From contig CAZBMW010000001.1 of assembly GCA_964493425.1 (NCBI GenBank), positions 191,572 through 255,571 of the forward strand: a stretch of 64,000 bases of DNA, read 5' to 3'. The position numbers and the translations under genes were made by a program. The notes beneath the pieces were generated by a model that was not told where the DNA came from, did no database searches, and saw nothing but the letters and a program-made list of their open reading frames with translations. Of this stretch, positions 7,370 through 16,589 are shown in pieces. The first letter of the stretch is position 1. Each line of letters opens with the position of its first letter. This DNA is from CAYLMG01 sp964493425 (GTDB lineage: Bacteria; Planctomycetota; Phycisphaerae; Sedimentisphaerales; Anaerobacaceae).

Positions 7370-10300
7370 GTGGAAGCAAAAGGGTTATATAATCCGGCTT
7401 TTGAGCATGACGGCTGTGGTATTGGTGCGGTTGTTGATATCGCTGGCAGAAGAAGCCATTCCCTAATTGAATATGGCAAGGAGATTCTGTTGAATCTGCA
7501 TCATCGTGGAGCCGCCGGTGCTGATGAAATAACAGGTGATGGTGCGGGGATTTTGTTTCAGATGCCTCATCAATTCTTCACAGCCGAATCTAAAAAAATC
7601 GGTTTTGCACTCAGTGAACCGGGCAGGTATGCAGTCGGGATGGTTTTCGGTTCGAAGGATAAGGACATTCGTACAAGCTGTGACGAAGTTCTTGAATCTG
7701 CAATAAGACATTATGGTATGAAAATTCTCGGCTGGCGCTCAGTTCCGACTAACAGCAGTTGTCTCGGAAAGATAGCTCTGCAGGCCGAACCTTCGATAAG
7801 GCAAATCTTTGTTGATGGTTGCGGCCGGCAGGGTGAGGATTTCGAGAGAGACTTATATCTTGCTCGCAAGAGAGCGGAAAGAATCGTTGGGGAAAAGGCA
7901 ATAGATGCTGGTAATGATTTTTATATTGCCAGCCTGTCGTCGAGAACAATCTGCTACAAGGGTATGTTTATGGCGCACCAGTTGTTCGCCTATTATCCCG
8001 ACCTTTCTGACAAGAGATTGAAATCAGCCCTTGCTGTTGTACATCAAAGATACAGCACGAATACCTTTCCGAACTGGCAGCTTGCCCAGCCTTTCAGGTG
8101 CATCGCTCACAACGGCGAGATAAATACGCTCAGCGGTAACAGGAACTGGATGAAAGCGCGTGAGCCGAAGATGCAGAGCAGAATCTTCGGTGACAATATC
8201 AGTGACCTTTTTCCGATTCTCAGAGAAGGTGCCAGTGACTCGGAATGTTTCGACGCTGTTTTAGAGCTGCTTGTACGCTCGGGCCGTAGTATGCCGCATT
8301 CTATGATGATGATGATTCCGGAGGCTTTCGGAACCAGCTATCACATCAGCACAGACAAGCGTGCTTTTTATGAATATCACGCTGCGGTTATGGAGCCGTG
8401 GGACGGACCCGCTGCTATGGTTTTTACCGACGGCACTGTAATCGGTGGAGTGCTTGACAGGAACGGCCTTAGGCCCTGCAGGTACTTGGTGACGACTGAC
8501 GGGCTGGTGGTTATCGCAAGTGAAGCTGGCGTCATTGGTTTTAAGCCGGAAAAAATCCGGCAGAAGGGCCGGCTTCGGCCGGGACGTATGTTTCTTATTG
8601 ATACCGCTGAAGGAAGGATTATTACAGACAACGAGATAAAGAGCAAAATTGCAAGGCAAAAGCCTTATCGTCGCTGGCTGGAGGAGAACAGAATTGAGTT
8701 GCGTGGTCTTTTTGATACGCCAAGGCTTGTGCGCAGCGACCCGCAGACCGTCTTTAAGAAGATGCGCTCCTTTGGCTATACTCGCGAAGGGATGAAAATG
8801 GTTCTTACGCCAATGGCAGTTAACGGCCAGGAGCCTGTAGGCTCGATGGGTGATGATACACCACTCGCTGTTCTTTCGGACAAGCCGAGATTGTTATTCG
8901 ATTATTTCAAACAGCTTTTTGCCCAGGTGACAAATCCGGCTGTCGACCCCCTTCGTGAAGGATTGGTAATGAGCCTGATGGTTTTTACCGGAAAAAAGCA
9001 AAACCTTCTTGATGAAGGTCCGCTTCATTGCAGGCAATTGAAGCTTCCGCATCCTGTTCTTACGAACGAAGACATTGAGCGTTTGCGAACAGTCAGTCGT
9101 GATGATTTTAAATGTGTAACCATCTCGGCGTTGTTTGACGTGAATACTGCTGAGCCGGCCGTCGCTATTGAAAATGCGATAAATGACCTCGTCGATTCTG
9201 CGAAGCGGGCAGTCGAAAACGGAGCTTCTTTTATAATCATCAGCGACCGTGGTATAGATGAGTCGAAGGCGGCGATACCTTCGCTTTTGGCAGTATCTGC
9301 GGTTCACCATAGTTTGCTCGATTGCGGACTTAGAAAGGAAGTTGGCCTTATTGTTGAAAGCGGTGAGCCGAGAGAGGTTATGCATTTTTGTTTGCTTTCG
9401 GGCTTTGGTGCCAATGCCGTTAATCCTTATCTGGCTTTCGAGGCCCTTGATGAGATGCAGCGACAGGGAGCTCTGCCCGCAGATATGGAGGCGATTCAAA
9501 TCGCGGACAACTACATAGCTGCTGTAAAAAAGGGAATCTTAAAAACGATGAGCAAGATGGGCATCTCCACGCTTCGAAGCTATTGCGGTGCTCAACTCTT
9601 TGAAGCCGTCGGCCTGAATAATGAAATCATAGAAAAATATTTTGCAGGAACGAATTCTCGTATCAGCGGAATCGGCCTGCGTGAAATTGCACGGTATGTA
9701 GTCGCTCTTCATAAAGATGCTTTTCAGCAGCGCCCTGCCGGGGCGCTTGAATTACCATTTGGTGGATTTTATCATTTCAGAAGTAATGGTGAGCATCACC
9801 TCTGGAATCCGACCACGGTTTCCAAACTTCAGCATGCCGTAAAGTTTGATGACCCGCAGGCCTATACCGATTATGCCAATGCCGTCAATGACCAGGCTGA
9901 AAAGCTTTGTACGCTAAGGGGGCTTTTTGATTTTGTGCCGGCCGAAAAAGTGCCGTTGGAAGAGGTGGAACCCGCCGGTGAAATCGTGAAAAGATTTTGT
10001 ACCGGTGCGATGAGTCACGGCTCTATAAGCAAAGAAGCGCACGAGTGCCTCGCTATAGCGATGAACCGTCTGGGTGCTATGAGCAATACCGGTGAGGGCG
10101 GCGAAGACCCCGCGCGGTATGTCCCTTTGGAGAATGGTGATTCCAAAAACTGCGGCATCAAGCAGGTTGCAAGCGGCCGATTCGGTGTCACCATTAACTA
10201 CCTTGCAAACGCAAAAGAGCTGCAGATTAAAATAGCACAGGGTGCAAAACCAGGTGAGGGAGGCCAGCTTCCGGGCCATAAGGTCACCGAGGAAATCGCC

Positions 10301-11914
10301 CGGCTGAGACATTCCACTCCGGGCGTTACGCTTATTTCGCCGCCGCCCCATCACGATATCTACTCCATCGAGGACCTGGCGCAGTTGATTTATGACCTCA
10401 AGTGCGCAAATCCCGATTCTAAAGTCTCGGTAAAGCTCGTTGCTGAGGTTGGTGTCGGTACCATTGCCGCAGGTGTTGCCAAGGGCGGTGCGGATGAGGT
10501 TCTTATCAGCGGCCACGACGGCGGAACCGGTGCAAGCCCGTTATCTTCTATCAAGCATACAGGATGCCCCTGGGAGCTCGGACTGGCTGAAACTCAGCAG
10601 GTGCTTGTTATGAATAATCTGCGGGACAGAATCAGGGTGCAGGTTGACGGCCAGTTGAAGACCAGCAGGGATATTGTTATTGCAGCCCTGCTCGGTGCGG
10701 AGAGATTTGGTTTCGGAACCGCAGCCCTTGTCACGCTTGGTTGTACCCTGCTTCGAAAATGTCACGAAGGCGCCTGCCCTTTTGGAATCGGCACACAGGA
10801 TGAGCGGCTGAGAAAGAGATTTGCCGGCAGGCCTGAATACGTTGAGAGGTTTATGTATTTTGTTGCAGAGGATGTTCGTCAGATTATGGCTGAGCTCGGC
10901 TTTAGGAAATTTGAAGATATGGTCGGCAGAGTTGACAGGCTAAAGACTAAAAAGGCTGTCGAGCATTTCAAAGCGATGGGGCTGGACTTCTCGGCTGTAT
11001 TCAGAAAACCCCAGGCTCCTCATGGCTCAGCTTTAAGGCAGGTCAATCCTCAGAAGCGCAGGATTGATGACCATATTGACTGGCGGATTATCGAAAAGGC
11101 AAAAGCCTCTATCGAAAATAGAACAAAAACAGCCGTTGAGCTTCCTATCAAAAACACTGACAGGGCTGTGGGTGCAATTCTGAGTAATCGTATTGTCAAA
11201 AAATACGGCCCTGGGGGATTACCCGAAGACAGCATAGAGATAACGTTTCGGGGTTCAGCCGGTCAGAGTTTCGGGGCATTTTTGGTCGCCGGAGTGACGC
11301 TGAAACTTATCGGCGAAAGTAATGATTATCTCGGCAAAGGTCTTTCCGGCGGGCGAATCATTGTTAAGACTCCTGGAAAAGCTGCTTTTCCCGCTCACGA
11401 GAACATCATTGCTGGAAATACTCTTCTTTATGGTGCTACCAGCGGCGAGGTCTTTGTCAACGGTATTGCCGGCGAACGCTTTTGCGTCCGCAACAGCGGG
11501 GCAGTAGCGGTAGTTGAGGGGGTCGGTGACCACGGCTGTGAGTATATGACAGGCGGTACGGTTGTTGTGCTGGGCAAGACCGGCTGTAACTTTGCCGCGG
11601 GTATGAGCGGAGGTGTTGCCTATGTGCTCGATGAAATGCAGCTTTTTGACACGCTCTGCAATCTCGACCTTGTGGAGCTCGAAAGCGTCTGGCAGGAAGA
11701 TGACAAGAAGAGATTGTATGATTTGGTCAGCCGACATTACGACCGGACTCAGAGCAAAAGGGCACAACAGGTTCTTAATAACTGGCAGGATATGGTTGGA
11801 AAGTTCGTGAAAGTTGTTCCAATCGATTATCGAAAGGCCATAGAGAAAATGAGAGCCGCCGAACAAAGGGACACTGAAACGACTCCTGCTACCGAGGAGG
11901 TCTTCTATGGGTGA
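7370..11914 (+). CDS. gltB: Glutamate synthase large subunit (GltB)
   Basis: Transfers the glutamine amide to 2-oxoglutarate. It is 1514 residues long, normal for bacterial GltB. The chosen start is GTG with AAAGG five nt upstream. The class II amidotransferase nucleophile is Cys16 in EHDGCGIG, so a short propeptide must be removed. Later come the central domain, the FMN-binding synthase domain (GEGGEDPARY, HDGGTGASP), the [3Fe-4S] cysteines in GCTLLRKCHEGACPFG, and the C-terminal beta-helix GXXGXXXG repeats. It overlaps gltD by 8 nt. Confidence 0.97.
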   Translation: MEAKGLYNPAFEHDGCGIGAVVDIAGRRSHSLIEYGKEILLNLHHRGAAGADEITGDGAGILFQMPHQFFTAESKKIGFALSEPGRYAVGMVFGSKDKDIRTSCDEVLESAIRHYGMKILGWRSVPTNSSCLGKIALQAEPSIRQIFVDGCGRQGEDFERDLYLARKRAERIVGEKAIDAGNDFYIASLSSRTICYKGMFMAHQLFAYYPDLSDKRLKSALAVVHQRYSTNTFPNWQLAQPFRCIAHNGEINTLSGNRNWMKAREPKMQSRIFGDNISDLFPILREGASDSECFDAVLELLVRSGRSMPHSMMMMIPEAFGTSYHISTDKRAFYEYHAAVMEPWDGPAAMVFTDGTVIGGVLDRNGLRPCRYLVTTDGLVVIASEAGVIGFKPEKIRQKGRLRPGRMFLIDTAEGRIITDNEIKSKIARQKPYRRWLEENRIELRGLFDTPRLVRSDPQTVFKKMRSFGYTREGMKMVLTPMAVNGQEPVGSMGDDTPLAVLSDKPRLLFDYFKQLFAQVTNPAVDPLREGLVMSLMVFTGKKQNLLDEGPLHCRQLKLPHPVLTNEDIERLRTVSRDDFKCVTISALFDVNTAEPAVAIENAINDLVDSAKRAVENGASFIIISDRGIDESKAAIPSLLAVSAVHHSLLDCGLRKEVGLIVESGEPREVMHFCLLSGFGANAVNPYLAFEALDEMQRQGALPADMEAIQIADNYIAAVKKGILKTMSKMGISTLRSYCGAQLFEAVGLNNEIIEKYFAGTNSRISGIGLREIARYVVALHKDAFQQRPAGALELPFGGFYHFRSNGEHHLWNPTTVSKLQHAVKFDDPQAYTDYANAVNDQAEKLCTLRGLFDFVPAEKVPLEEVEPAGEIVKRFCTGAMSHGSISKEAHECLAIAMNRLGAMSNTGEGGEDPARYVPLENGDSKNCGIKQVASGRFGVTINYLANAKELQIKIAQGAKPGEGGQLPGHKVTEEIARLRHSTPGVTLISPPPHHDIYSIEDLAQLIYDLKCANPDSKVSVKLVAEVGVGTIAAGVAKGGADEVLISGHDGGTGASPLSSIKHTGCPWELGLAETQQVLVMNNLRDRIRVQVDGQLKTSRDIVIAALLGAERFGFGTAALVTLGCTLLRKCHEGACPFGIGTQDERLRKRFAGRPEYVERFMYFVAEDVRQIMAELGFRKFEDMVGRVDRLKTKKAVEHFKAMGLDFSAVFRKPQAPHGSALRQVNPQKRRIDDHIDWRIIEKAKASIENRTKTAVELPIKNTDRAVGAILSNRIVKKYGPGGLPEDSIEITFRGSAGQSFGAFLVAGVTLKLIGESNDYLGKGLSGGRIIVKTPGKAAFPAHENIIAGNTLLYGATSGEVFVNGIAGERFCVRNSGAVAVVEGVGDHGCEYMTGGTVVVLGKTGCNFAAGMSGGVAYVLDEMQLFDTLCNLDLVELESVWQEDDKKRLYDLVSRHYDRTQSKRAQQVLNNWQDMVGKFVKVVPIDYRKAIEKMRAAEQRDTETTPATEEVFYG

Positions 11915-13328
11915 GACTAAAGGTTTTTTACGATATAAACGTCAGGTGTCGGGCAAAAGACCTGTTCAGGAAAGGATTTATGATTTCAATGAGCTTGAGT
12001 TGCCTTTGACTGCGGAGGCGATTTATCAGCAGGCCGCAAGATGTATGGATTGCGGTATCCCTTTCTGTCACGGTGCAGGCTGTCCTCTCGGAAATAATGT
12101 GCCGGAGTTGAACGAGCTTATTTATAATAACCAGTGGCAGGGGGCCTGTCAGCTTTTGCATTCGACAAATAATTTCCCTGAGATTACAGGCAGGGTCTGT
12201 CCCGCACCCTGTGAGACGGCCTGTACCCTGAGTATAAATGACGAGCCTGTAGCAATCAGAGATATTGAGCTGCAGATAGTCGAACGCGGATTCGACAATG
12301 GCTGGATTAGGCCGTTACCTGCTTTGCAAAAAACCGGAAAAAAAGTTGCTATTATAGGCTCGGGGCCGGCGGGTCTTGCCTGCGCTCAGCAACTCGCAAG
12401 GGCAGGGCACAGCGTAGTTGTTTTTGACAAAGATCTCAAGCCCGGCGGCCTGCTTCGATATGGCATACCCGATTTCAAACTCGAAAAAAATATTATTGAC
12501 CGCAGATTAAAGCAACTGGCTGCTGAAGGTGTGCAGTTTCAGACCGAGGTCGATGTCGGAACAGACATCTCCGCACGTTATCTGCAGAAAATGTTTGATT
12601 GCATTTGTCTGGCAATGGGGGCTGCTCAGCCGAGAGACCTCACTGTTCCGGGTAGAGGATATGACAATATTATCTTTGCGATGGACTTCTTAAAGACGCA
12701 AAATAAACTCAATGCCGGCGAGCTTATCGATGATTCTGAAATAATAACAGCGAAAGATAAGGTTGTAGTCGTCATAGGTGGTGGTGACACCGGGAGCGAC
12801 TGTGTGGGAACCGCCCGCAGGCAGGGCGCAAAACAGATTTATCAGCTTGAAATTTTACCCAAACCGCCGGATTCTCGCCCGCCGGATACACCCTGGCCAA
12901 CCTGGCCGCGCGTTATGAGAACATCATCTTCTCACGAAGAAGGATGCGAGCGTATCTGGTCGGTTTTAACGAAAAGTTTTTCAGGCTCGGCAACAATCGT
13001 AAAGCAGCTCAATGCCTGCAGGGTGCAGTGGATAGAAGATTGCGGAAACTGGAAGATAAAAGAGCTGGCTGGGACCGAATTTATCCTCAAGGCCGACCTT
13101 GTCATTCTTGCTCTTGGTTTTATGCATCTCGTCCATAAACCTCTGGTGGATGATTTGGATTTGAAGCTTGATGATAAAGGAAATGTCTTTGTAAATAATT
13201 ACCAGACAAGCCGGAGCTGGGTTTTCGCCGCAGGTGATGCGATTAGCGGAGCCTCTCTGGTTGTTAGCGCAATCGATAGCGGGCGCAAAGCTGCTTGTGC
13301 TGTTGATAGATGGCTAAAGGGACAGTAG
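11907..13328 (+). CDS. gltD: Glutamate synthase small subunit (GltD)
   Basis: NAD(P)H-oxidising beta subunit that feeds electrons to GltB. The 473 residues include N-terminal cysteine clusters for two [4Fe-4S] centres (CMDCGIPFCHGAGCPLGN and CPAPCETACTLS), an FAD Rossmann motif (IIGSGPAGLACAQQLARAG) and an NAD(P) motif (VVVIGGGDTGSDCVGTARRQ). The C-terminal FAD-contact phrase VFAAGDAISGASLVVSAI is present. It overlaps the end of gltB, which implies translational coupling. Confidence 0.96.
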   Translation: MGETKGFLRYKRQVSGKRPVQERIYDFNELELPLTAEAIYQQAARCMDCGIPFCHGAGCPLGNNVPELNELIYNNQWQGACQLLHSTNNFPEITGRVCPAPCETACTLSINDEPVAIRDIELQIVERGFDNGWIRPLPALQKTGKKVAIIGSGPAGLACAQQLARAGHSVVVFDKDLKPGGLLRYGIPDFKLEKNIIDRRLKQLAAEGVQFQTEVDVGTDISARYLQKMFDCICLAMGAAQPRDLTVPGRGYDNIIFAMDFLKTQNKLNAGELIDDSEIITAKDKVVVVIGGGDTGSDCVGTARRQGAKQIYQLEILPKPPDSRPPDTPWPTWPRVMRTSSSHEEGCERIWSVLTKSFSGSATIVKQLNACRVQWIEDCGNWKIKELAGTEFILKADLVILALGFMHLVHKPLVDDLDLKLDDKGNVFVNNYQTSRSWVFAAGDAISGASLVVSAIDSGRKAACAVDRWLKGQ

Positions 13329-13455
13329 AACAGATTTTGTTGCTGCTGGAATTTTTTTCGTCTTATAAAAAAATATCGATTTAACTGGTATACTTTTTTG
13401 TGACACTTAATCAAGTCCTATCGGACTTTCAGTAACTGCACTTTTTTGTTTTCAG

Positions 13456-13489
13456 TTGATTTGATTGTTACCCGATTATTATTTATAGT
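13456..13489 (+). promoter_or_regulatory. Sigma-70-like promoter before the grpE-like gene
   Basis: Two overlapping TTGATT hexamers (13456-13461 and 13461-13466) precede TATAGT (13484-13489). The second gives a 17-nt spacer. The 270-nt gap after gltD also has a small hairpin, AAGTCC-TATC-GGACTT (13413-13428). I see no CIRCE-type heat-shock operator. Confidence 0.45.
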
Positions 13490-13598
13490 TTATTTTGGCG
13501 GTTTTTAAGACAGCGTCTGTATGTTTTTAGGCCGTGATTGGAATGTTTTTATCAGGCTTTTGTCCGTGTGGTCCGAAGCATTCTGACTTCTTGACACC

Positions 13599-14972
13599 GT
13601 GGTTTGGAGGACAAGTTTCTTTATAGATGACTTGGAATCAGAAGTGGCGAGTGTGGGAAAAAAATCCGCTGTTTTGGGTTTAGTGTTATTGTTCGCTGGT
13701 GCAGCAACACTCGGATGGGGACTGCTCGAGCAGAGAAAGGAAAAATGGCTACTCGAAGATATCAAAACACGCCTTGAAAAAATGGATAAAGTAACAGCCG
13801 ATGAAATTGATATCCGCTATCTGGCCGACATTTTCTCAAGTGATGACTGGCAGCAAAAGCTTAATGAGTATAACACGCAAAGACAGAGCAAAGGCCTTTT
13901 GATTGATACTTCAGCTGTATTTATTCTCACGGGGGGTGCAATTTTTATATGGTTGCTCTTGTGGTTTGCTTTCAGGTTCGTATATCGTCATTTATTCGGT
14001 TTTAGGGTTATTTCTTCTTCAGAAGTGGTGCATCAGGGCGGCGGTGAAAATCTTCAAGCGCAGCAAAGACCGCATAAAGCAGTTGAATCACCAAAACGAA
14101 AAACTGACAATCAAAAAGCCAAACAGCACGTTAACGCCGAAATCCTTACAAGTTCCGGCTGGTCTGACTTCAGTAAAGGGTCGTCCAAACGCGGCAAAGC
14201 CGACCATGTCTATTCCGAGACTACTTTAGAAGCTCAATCTTCTTCTGATTCCTCGGCAGGCGGCTCCAAAGACATTAGTTTGATGTTTTCCGATGGCCGG
14301 GCTGCAGAGTCTAAAAAGTCCTTGAAGCTCAAGGGCGACAGGCTGAATCAAAGATATAAGTCACTGACGAAGCGCAGGATATTTTCGGAAACCGACGAGG
14401 ATACGGCTAAGCTCGAGAAAGTCCTAAAGGCTCAGAGCAAGAGTCTGGAAAAGCAGTTGGCCGAATTCAGGCAAATGGCTCGGACTCTTAAGCAGGTAAC
14501 TCTCGACCGCTCACGCCCCTCCGATGGCACCATCAGGGAACTTATGCAGCAGGTTTCTGCAATTCGAGAATATGCCCTGGGTCAGCAGGACAGAATCAAA
14601 AAACTCCAGGACGGCTACGACTGGAATATAATTAAAAGTTTCGGCCTTAAGGTTATTCGCTGCATCGATAATCTTGAGAACAGAATAGAGCAGCTCAGGA
14701 AAAATGGTGTTGATACAGCCGACCTTGAGGAAGTAAGAGACGAGCTCATTTTTTCTCTTGAATCCAGCGGTATTGAACAATATAAGCTGGAAATTGACAG
14801 TGATTACAACGGCCAGGAAAAAATTGCTGAAGCCGTGAAAGAAAAGGTCAGTGCTCCGCAGCCTGAACTAAAAGGTAAAATCGCTCATCTCGTAAAGCCG
14901 GGGTATCGTCATTTTATTGACGATGAAAACTTCAAAGTTGTGCGTACAGCGAGGGTAAAGCTGTTCGGTTAG
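13599..14972 (+). CDS. Membrane-anchored GrpE-like protein
   Basis: This 457-residue protein has two predicted membrane segments (about residues 23-43 and 105-130, the latter with AIFIWLLLWFAFRFVY), a long polar linker (~140-250), a charged coiled coil (~250-330) and a GrpE-like C-terminal third. The GrpE resemblance rests on CIDNLENRIEQLRKNGVD, ELIFSLESSGIEQY and the ending GKIAHLVKPGYRHF...VVRTARVKL. In GrpE these positions form the dimer helices and the beta-wing that opens the Hsp70 nucleotide cleft. The next gene encodes an Hsp70 (30 nt gap), which supports a nucleotide-exchange role. A membrane-tethered GrpE is unusual. The start is uncertain: GTG 13599 is used, and GTG 13644 (GGAA 6 nt upstream) is equally plausible. 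Confidence 0.7.
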   Translation: MVWRTSFFIDDLESEVASVGKKSAVLGLVLLFAGAATLGWGLLEQRKEKWLLEDIKTRLEKMDKVTADEIDIRYLADIFSSDDWQQKLNEYNTQRQSKGLLIDTSAVFILTGGAIFIWLLLWFAFRFVYRHLFGFRVISSSEVVHQGGGENLQAQQRPHKAVESPKRKTDNQKAKQHVNAEILTSSGWSDFSKGSSKRGKADHVYSETTLEAQSSSDSSAGGSKDISLMFSDGRAAESKKSLKLKGDRLNQRYKSLTKRRIFSETDEDTAKLEKVLKAQSKSLEKQLAEFRQMARTLKQVTLDRSRPSDGTIRELMQQVSAIREYALGQQDRIKKLQDGYDWNIIKSFGLKVIRCIDNLENRIEQLRKNGVDTADLEEVRDELIFSLESSGIEQYKLEIDSDYNGQEKIAEAVKEKVSAPQPELKGKIAHLVKPGYRHFIDDENFKVVRTARVKLFG

Positions 14973-15002
14973 AGTATTCTGACAGAACGAGGGGATAACA
15001 AA

Positions 15003-16574
15003 ATGTCTAACAATGCCTCGAAAAAATCTGCCATAGCGGGCATTGACCTTGGCACAACATTCTCGTCTCTGGCGGTACTGAACGCTATCGGTAGGCCTGA
15101 AATTGTCCCGAATTCGGAAGGTGAAAGGCTTACTCCGTCGGCGATTTTCTTTGACGAGGAAAACTCAGAGGTTATTCGTGTGGGTCTTGAGGCAATTAAC
15201 TGCCGGCACCTCAATCCGGAAAGGTCTGTGCGATGGATAAAGCGGCATATGGGGGACGCCTCATATAGAATAAACATCAACGGCAGAGACTGGACCGCTG
15301 TCGAGCTCTCTGCGCTTATTCTAAAAAAACTCAAAGAGGATTGCTCTGTTCAAAATTACTGGATTCAGGATGTTGTTATTTCCGTCCCTGCTCACTTTGA
15401 TGAGGTAAGGAGGAAGGCAACAATGGATGCCGGAGCTATCGCCGGGCTTAACGTTATCGGCATTGTCAATGAACCCGTCGCTGCCGCTTTGTATTATGCC
15501 ACTAACTGTACCGTCTTCGGAAAAGTGCTCGTCTACGACCTTGGTGGAGGCACTTTCGATGTTACAATAATGGACGTGAAAGACCGTCAGATGGACATTA
15601 TTTGTTCGCAGGGAGACCATAAGCTCGGAGGTATTGACTTCGATAAAAAAATTCTTGAAATCCTCGAGCAGAAGTACAGAGACAAGTTCGCAGCAGAGCT
15701 AATTAGTTCCGAAGAGGAAAGGGCAAGATACGAAGACGAGGCTGAAGACATTAAAAAGACGCTCTCGAGGAGAAAAGCTTCGAAAAATATAATCTATAGT
15801 GAAGCCGGCAATATGAAGGTTGAAATTACACGTGAAATGTTTGAGGATGCAATCTCGCACCTTATCTCACGAATCGGTATTATGCTTGAGGTTGCCCTTG
15901 AAGAAGCAAAACTTAAACCGTCACAGATTGATAAGATTCTGCTCGTTGGCGGAAGTAGCAGAATCCCCGTCGTTCAGCAGCGACTCGAAAAAATATTCGG
16001 TTTTAAGCCTGAAATTGCCGTCAATGTCGACGAGTGTGTTACTCTCGGAGCGGCTATCCACGCTGGATTGACCCTTGCGAGACAAAGCTCCGATGCCTTG
16101 CCAGACGGTATCGCTACAGGCCTGAAGCATATCAGACTTACAGATGTTTGTAATCACAGCTACGGCACAATCTGCGCTCCCATAGATGAAAAAACGGGAA
16201 AAAGGGTAGTTGAAAATCGTATAATTTTGGAGAAAAACACTCCCTTGCCCTGTCAGGTGACTAAAACTTTCTATACTGTTTCCGAGGGACAGACCGAGTT
16301 GGAGATAACCATCACGCAGGGAGAAGACACCGATGTCAAATTCGTTAATAAAATCGCAACGCACAAACTGAAGCTGCCGCCGGGAAGACCTTCCGAATGT
16401 CCGATAAGGGTTACTTACAGCTACGATGTAAACCAGAGAATGCACTGTTATTTTGAGGATGTCCAGTCAGGCAGAGCTGTCGAGGCGAAATTTTCTCTCG
16501 ATCGGCAGGGAGATATGAAGCAGCAGGATTTAAAGGAAAAAGCCGAGCATCTGCGTTCGGTTAAAGTCCAGTAA
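15003..16574 (+). CDS. Hsp70 (DnaK-like) chaperone without C-terminal lid
   Basis: A 523-residue Hsp70. The ATPase domain (1-~390) is complete: phosphate-1 motif GIDLGTTFSS, SVPAHFDEVRRKAT, phosphate-2 motif DLGGGTFDVT, and the adenosine motif LLVGGSSRIPVV. The beta-sandwich substrate domain follows (~400-515, ILEKNTPLPCQVTKTFYT), but the protein stops where the helical lid of a 610-640-residue DnaK would begin. The linker (~375-400) has no obvious DLLLLD-like run. It is probably an ATP-driven chaperone working with the GrpE-like and J-like neighbours rather than the main DnaK. GAGGGGAT lies before the ATG. Confidence 0.9.
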   Translation: MSNNASKKSAIAGIDLGTTFSSLAVLNAIGRPEIVPNSEGERLTPSAIFFDEENSEVIRVGLEAINCRHLNPERSVRWIKRHMGDASYRININGRDWTAVELSALILKKLKEDCSVQNYWIQDVVISVPAHFDEVRRKATMDAGAIAGLNVIGIVNEPVAAALYYATNCTVFGKVLVYDLGGGTFDVTIMDVKDRQMDIICSQGDHKLGGIDFDKKILEILEQKYRDKFAAELISSEEERARYEDEAEDIKKTLSRRKASKNIIYSEAGNMKVEITREMFEDAISHLISRIGIMLEVALEEAKLKPSQIDKILLVGGSSRIPVVQQRLEKIFGFKPEIAVNVDECVTLGAAIHAGLTLARQSSDALPDGIATGLKHIRLTDVCNHSYGTICAPIDEKTGKRVVENRIILEKNTPLPCQVTKTFYTVSEGQTELEITITQGEDTDVKFVNKIATHKLKLPPGRPSECPIRVTYSYDVNQRMHCYFEDVQSGRAVEAKFSLDRQGDMKQQDLKEKAEHLRSVKVQ

Positions 16575-16589
16575 TACAACGACAAAAAA

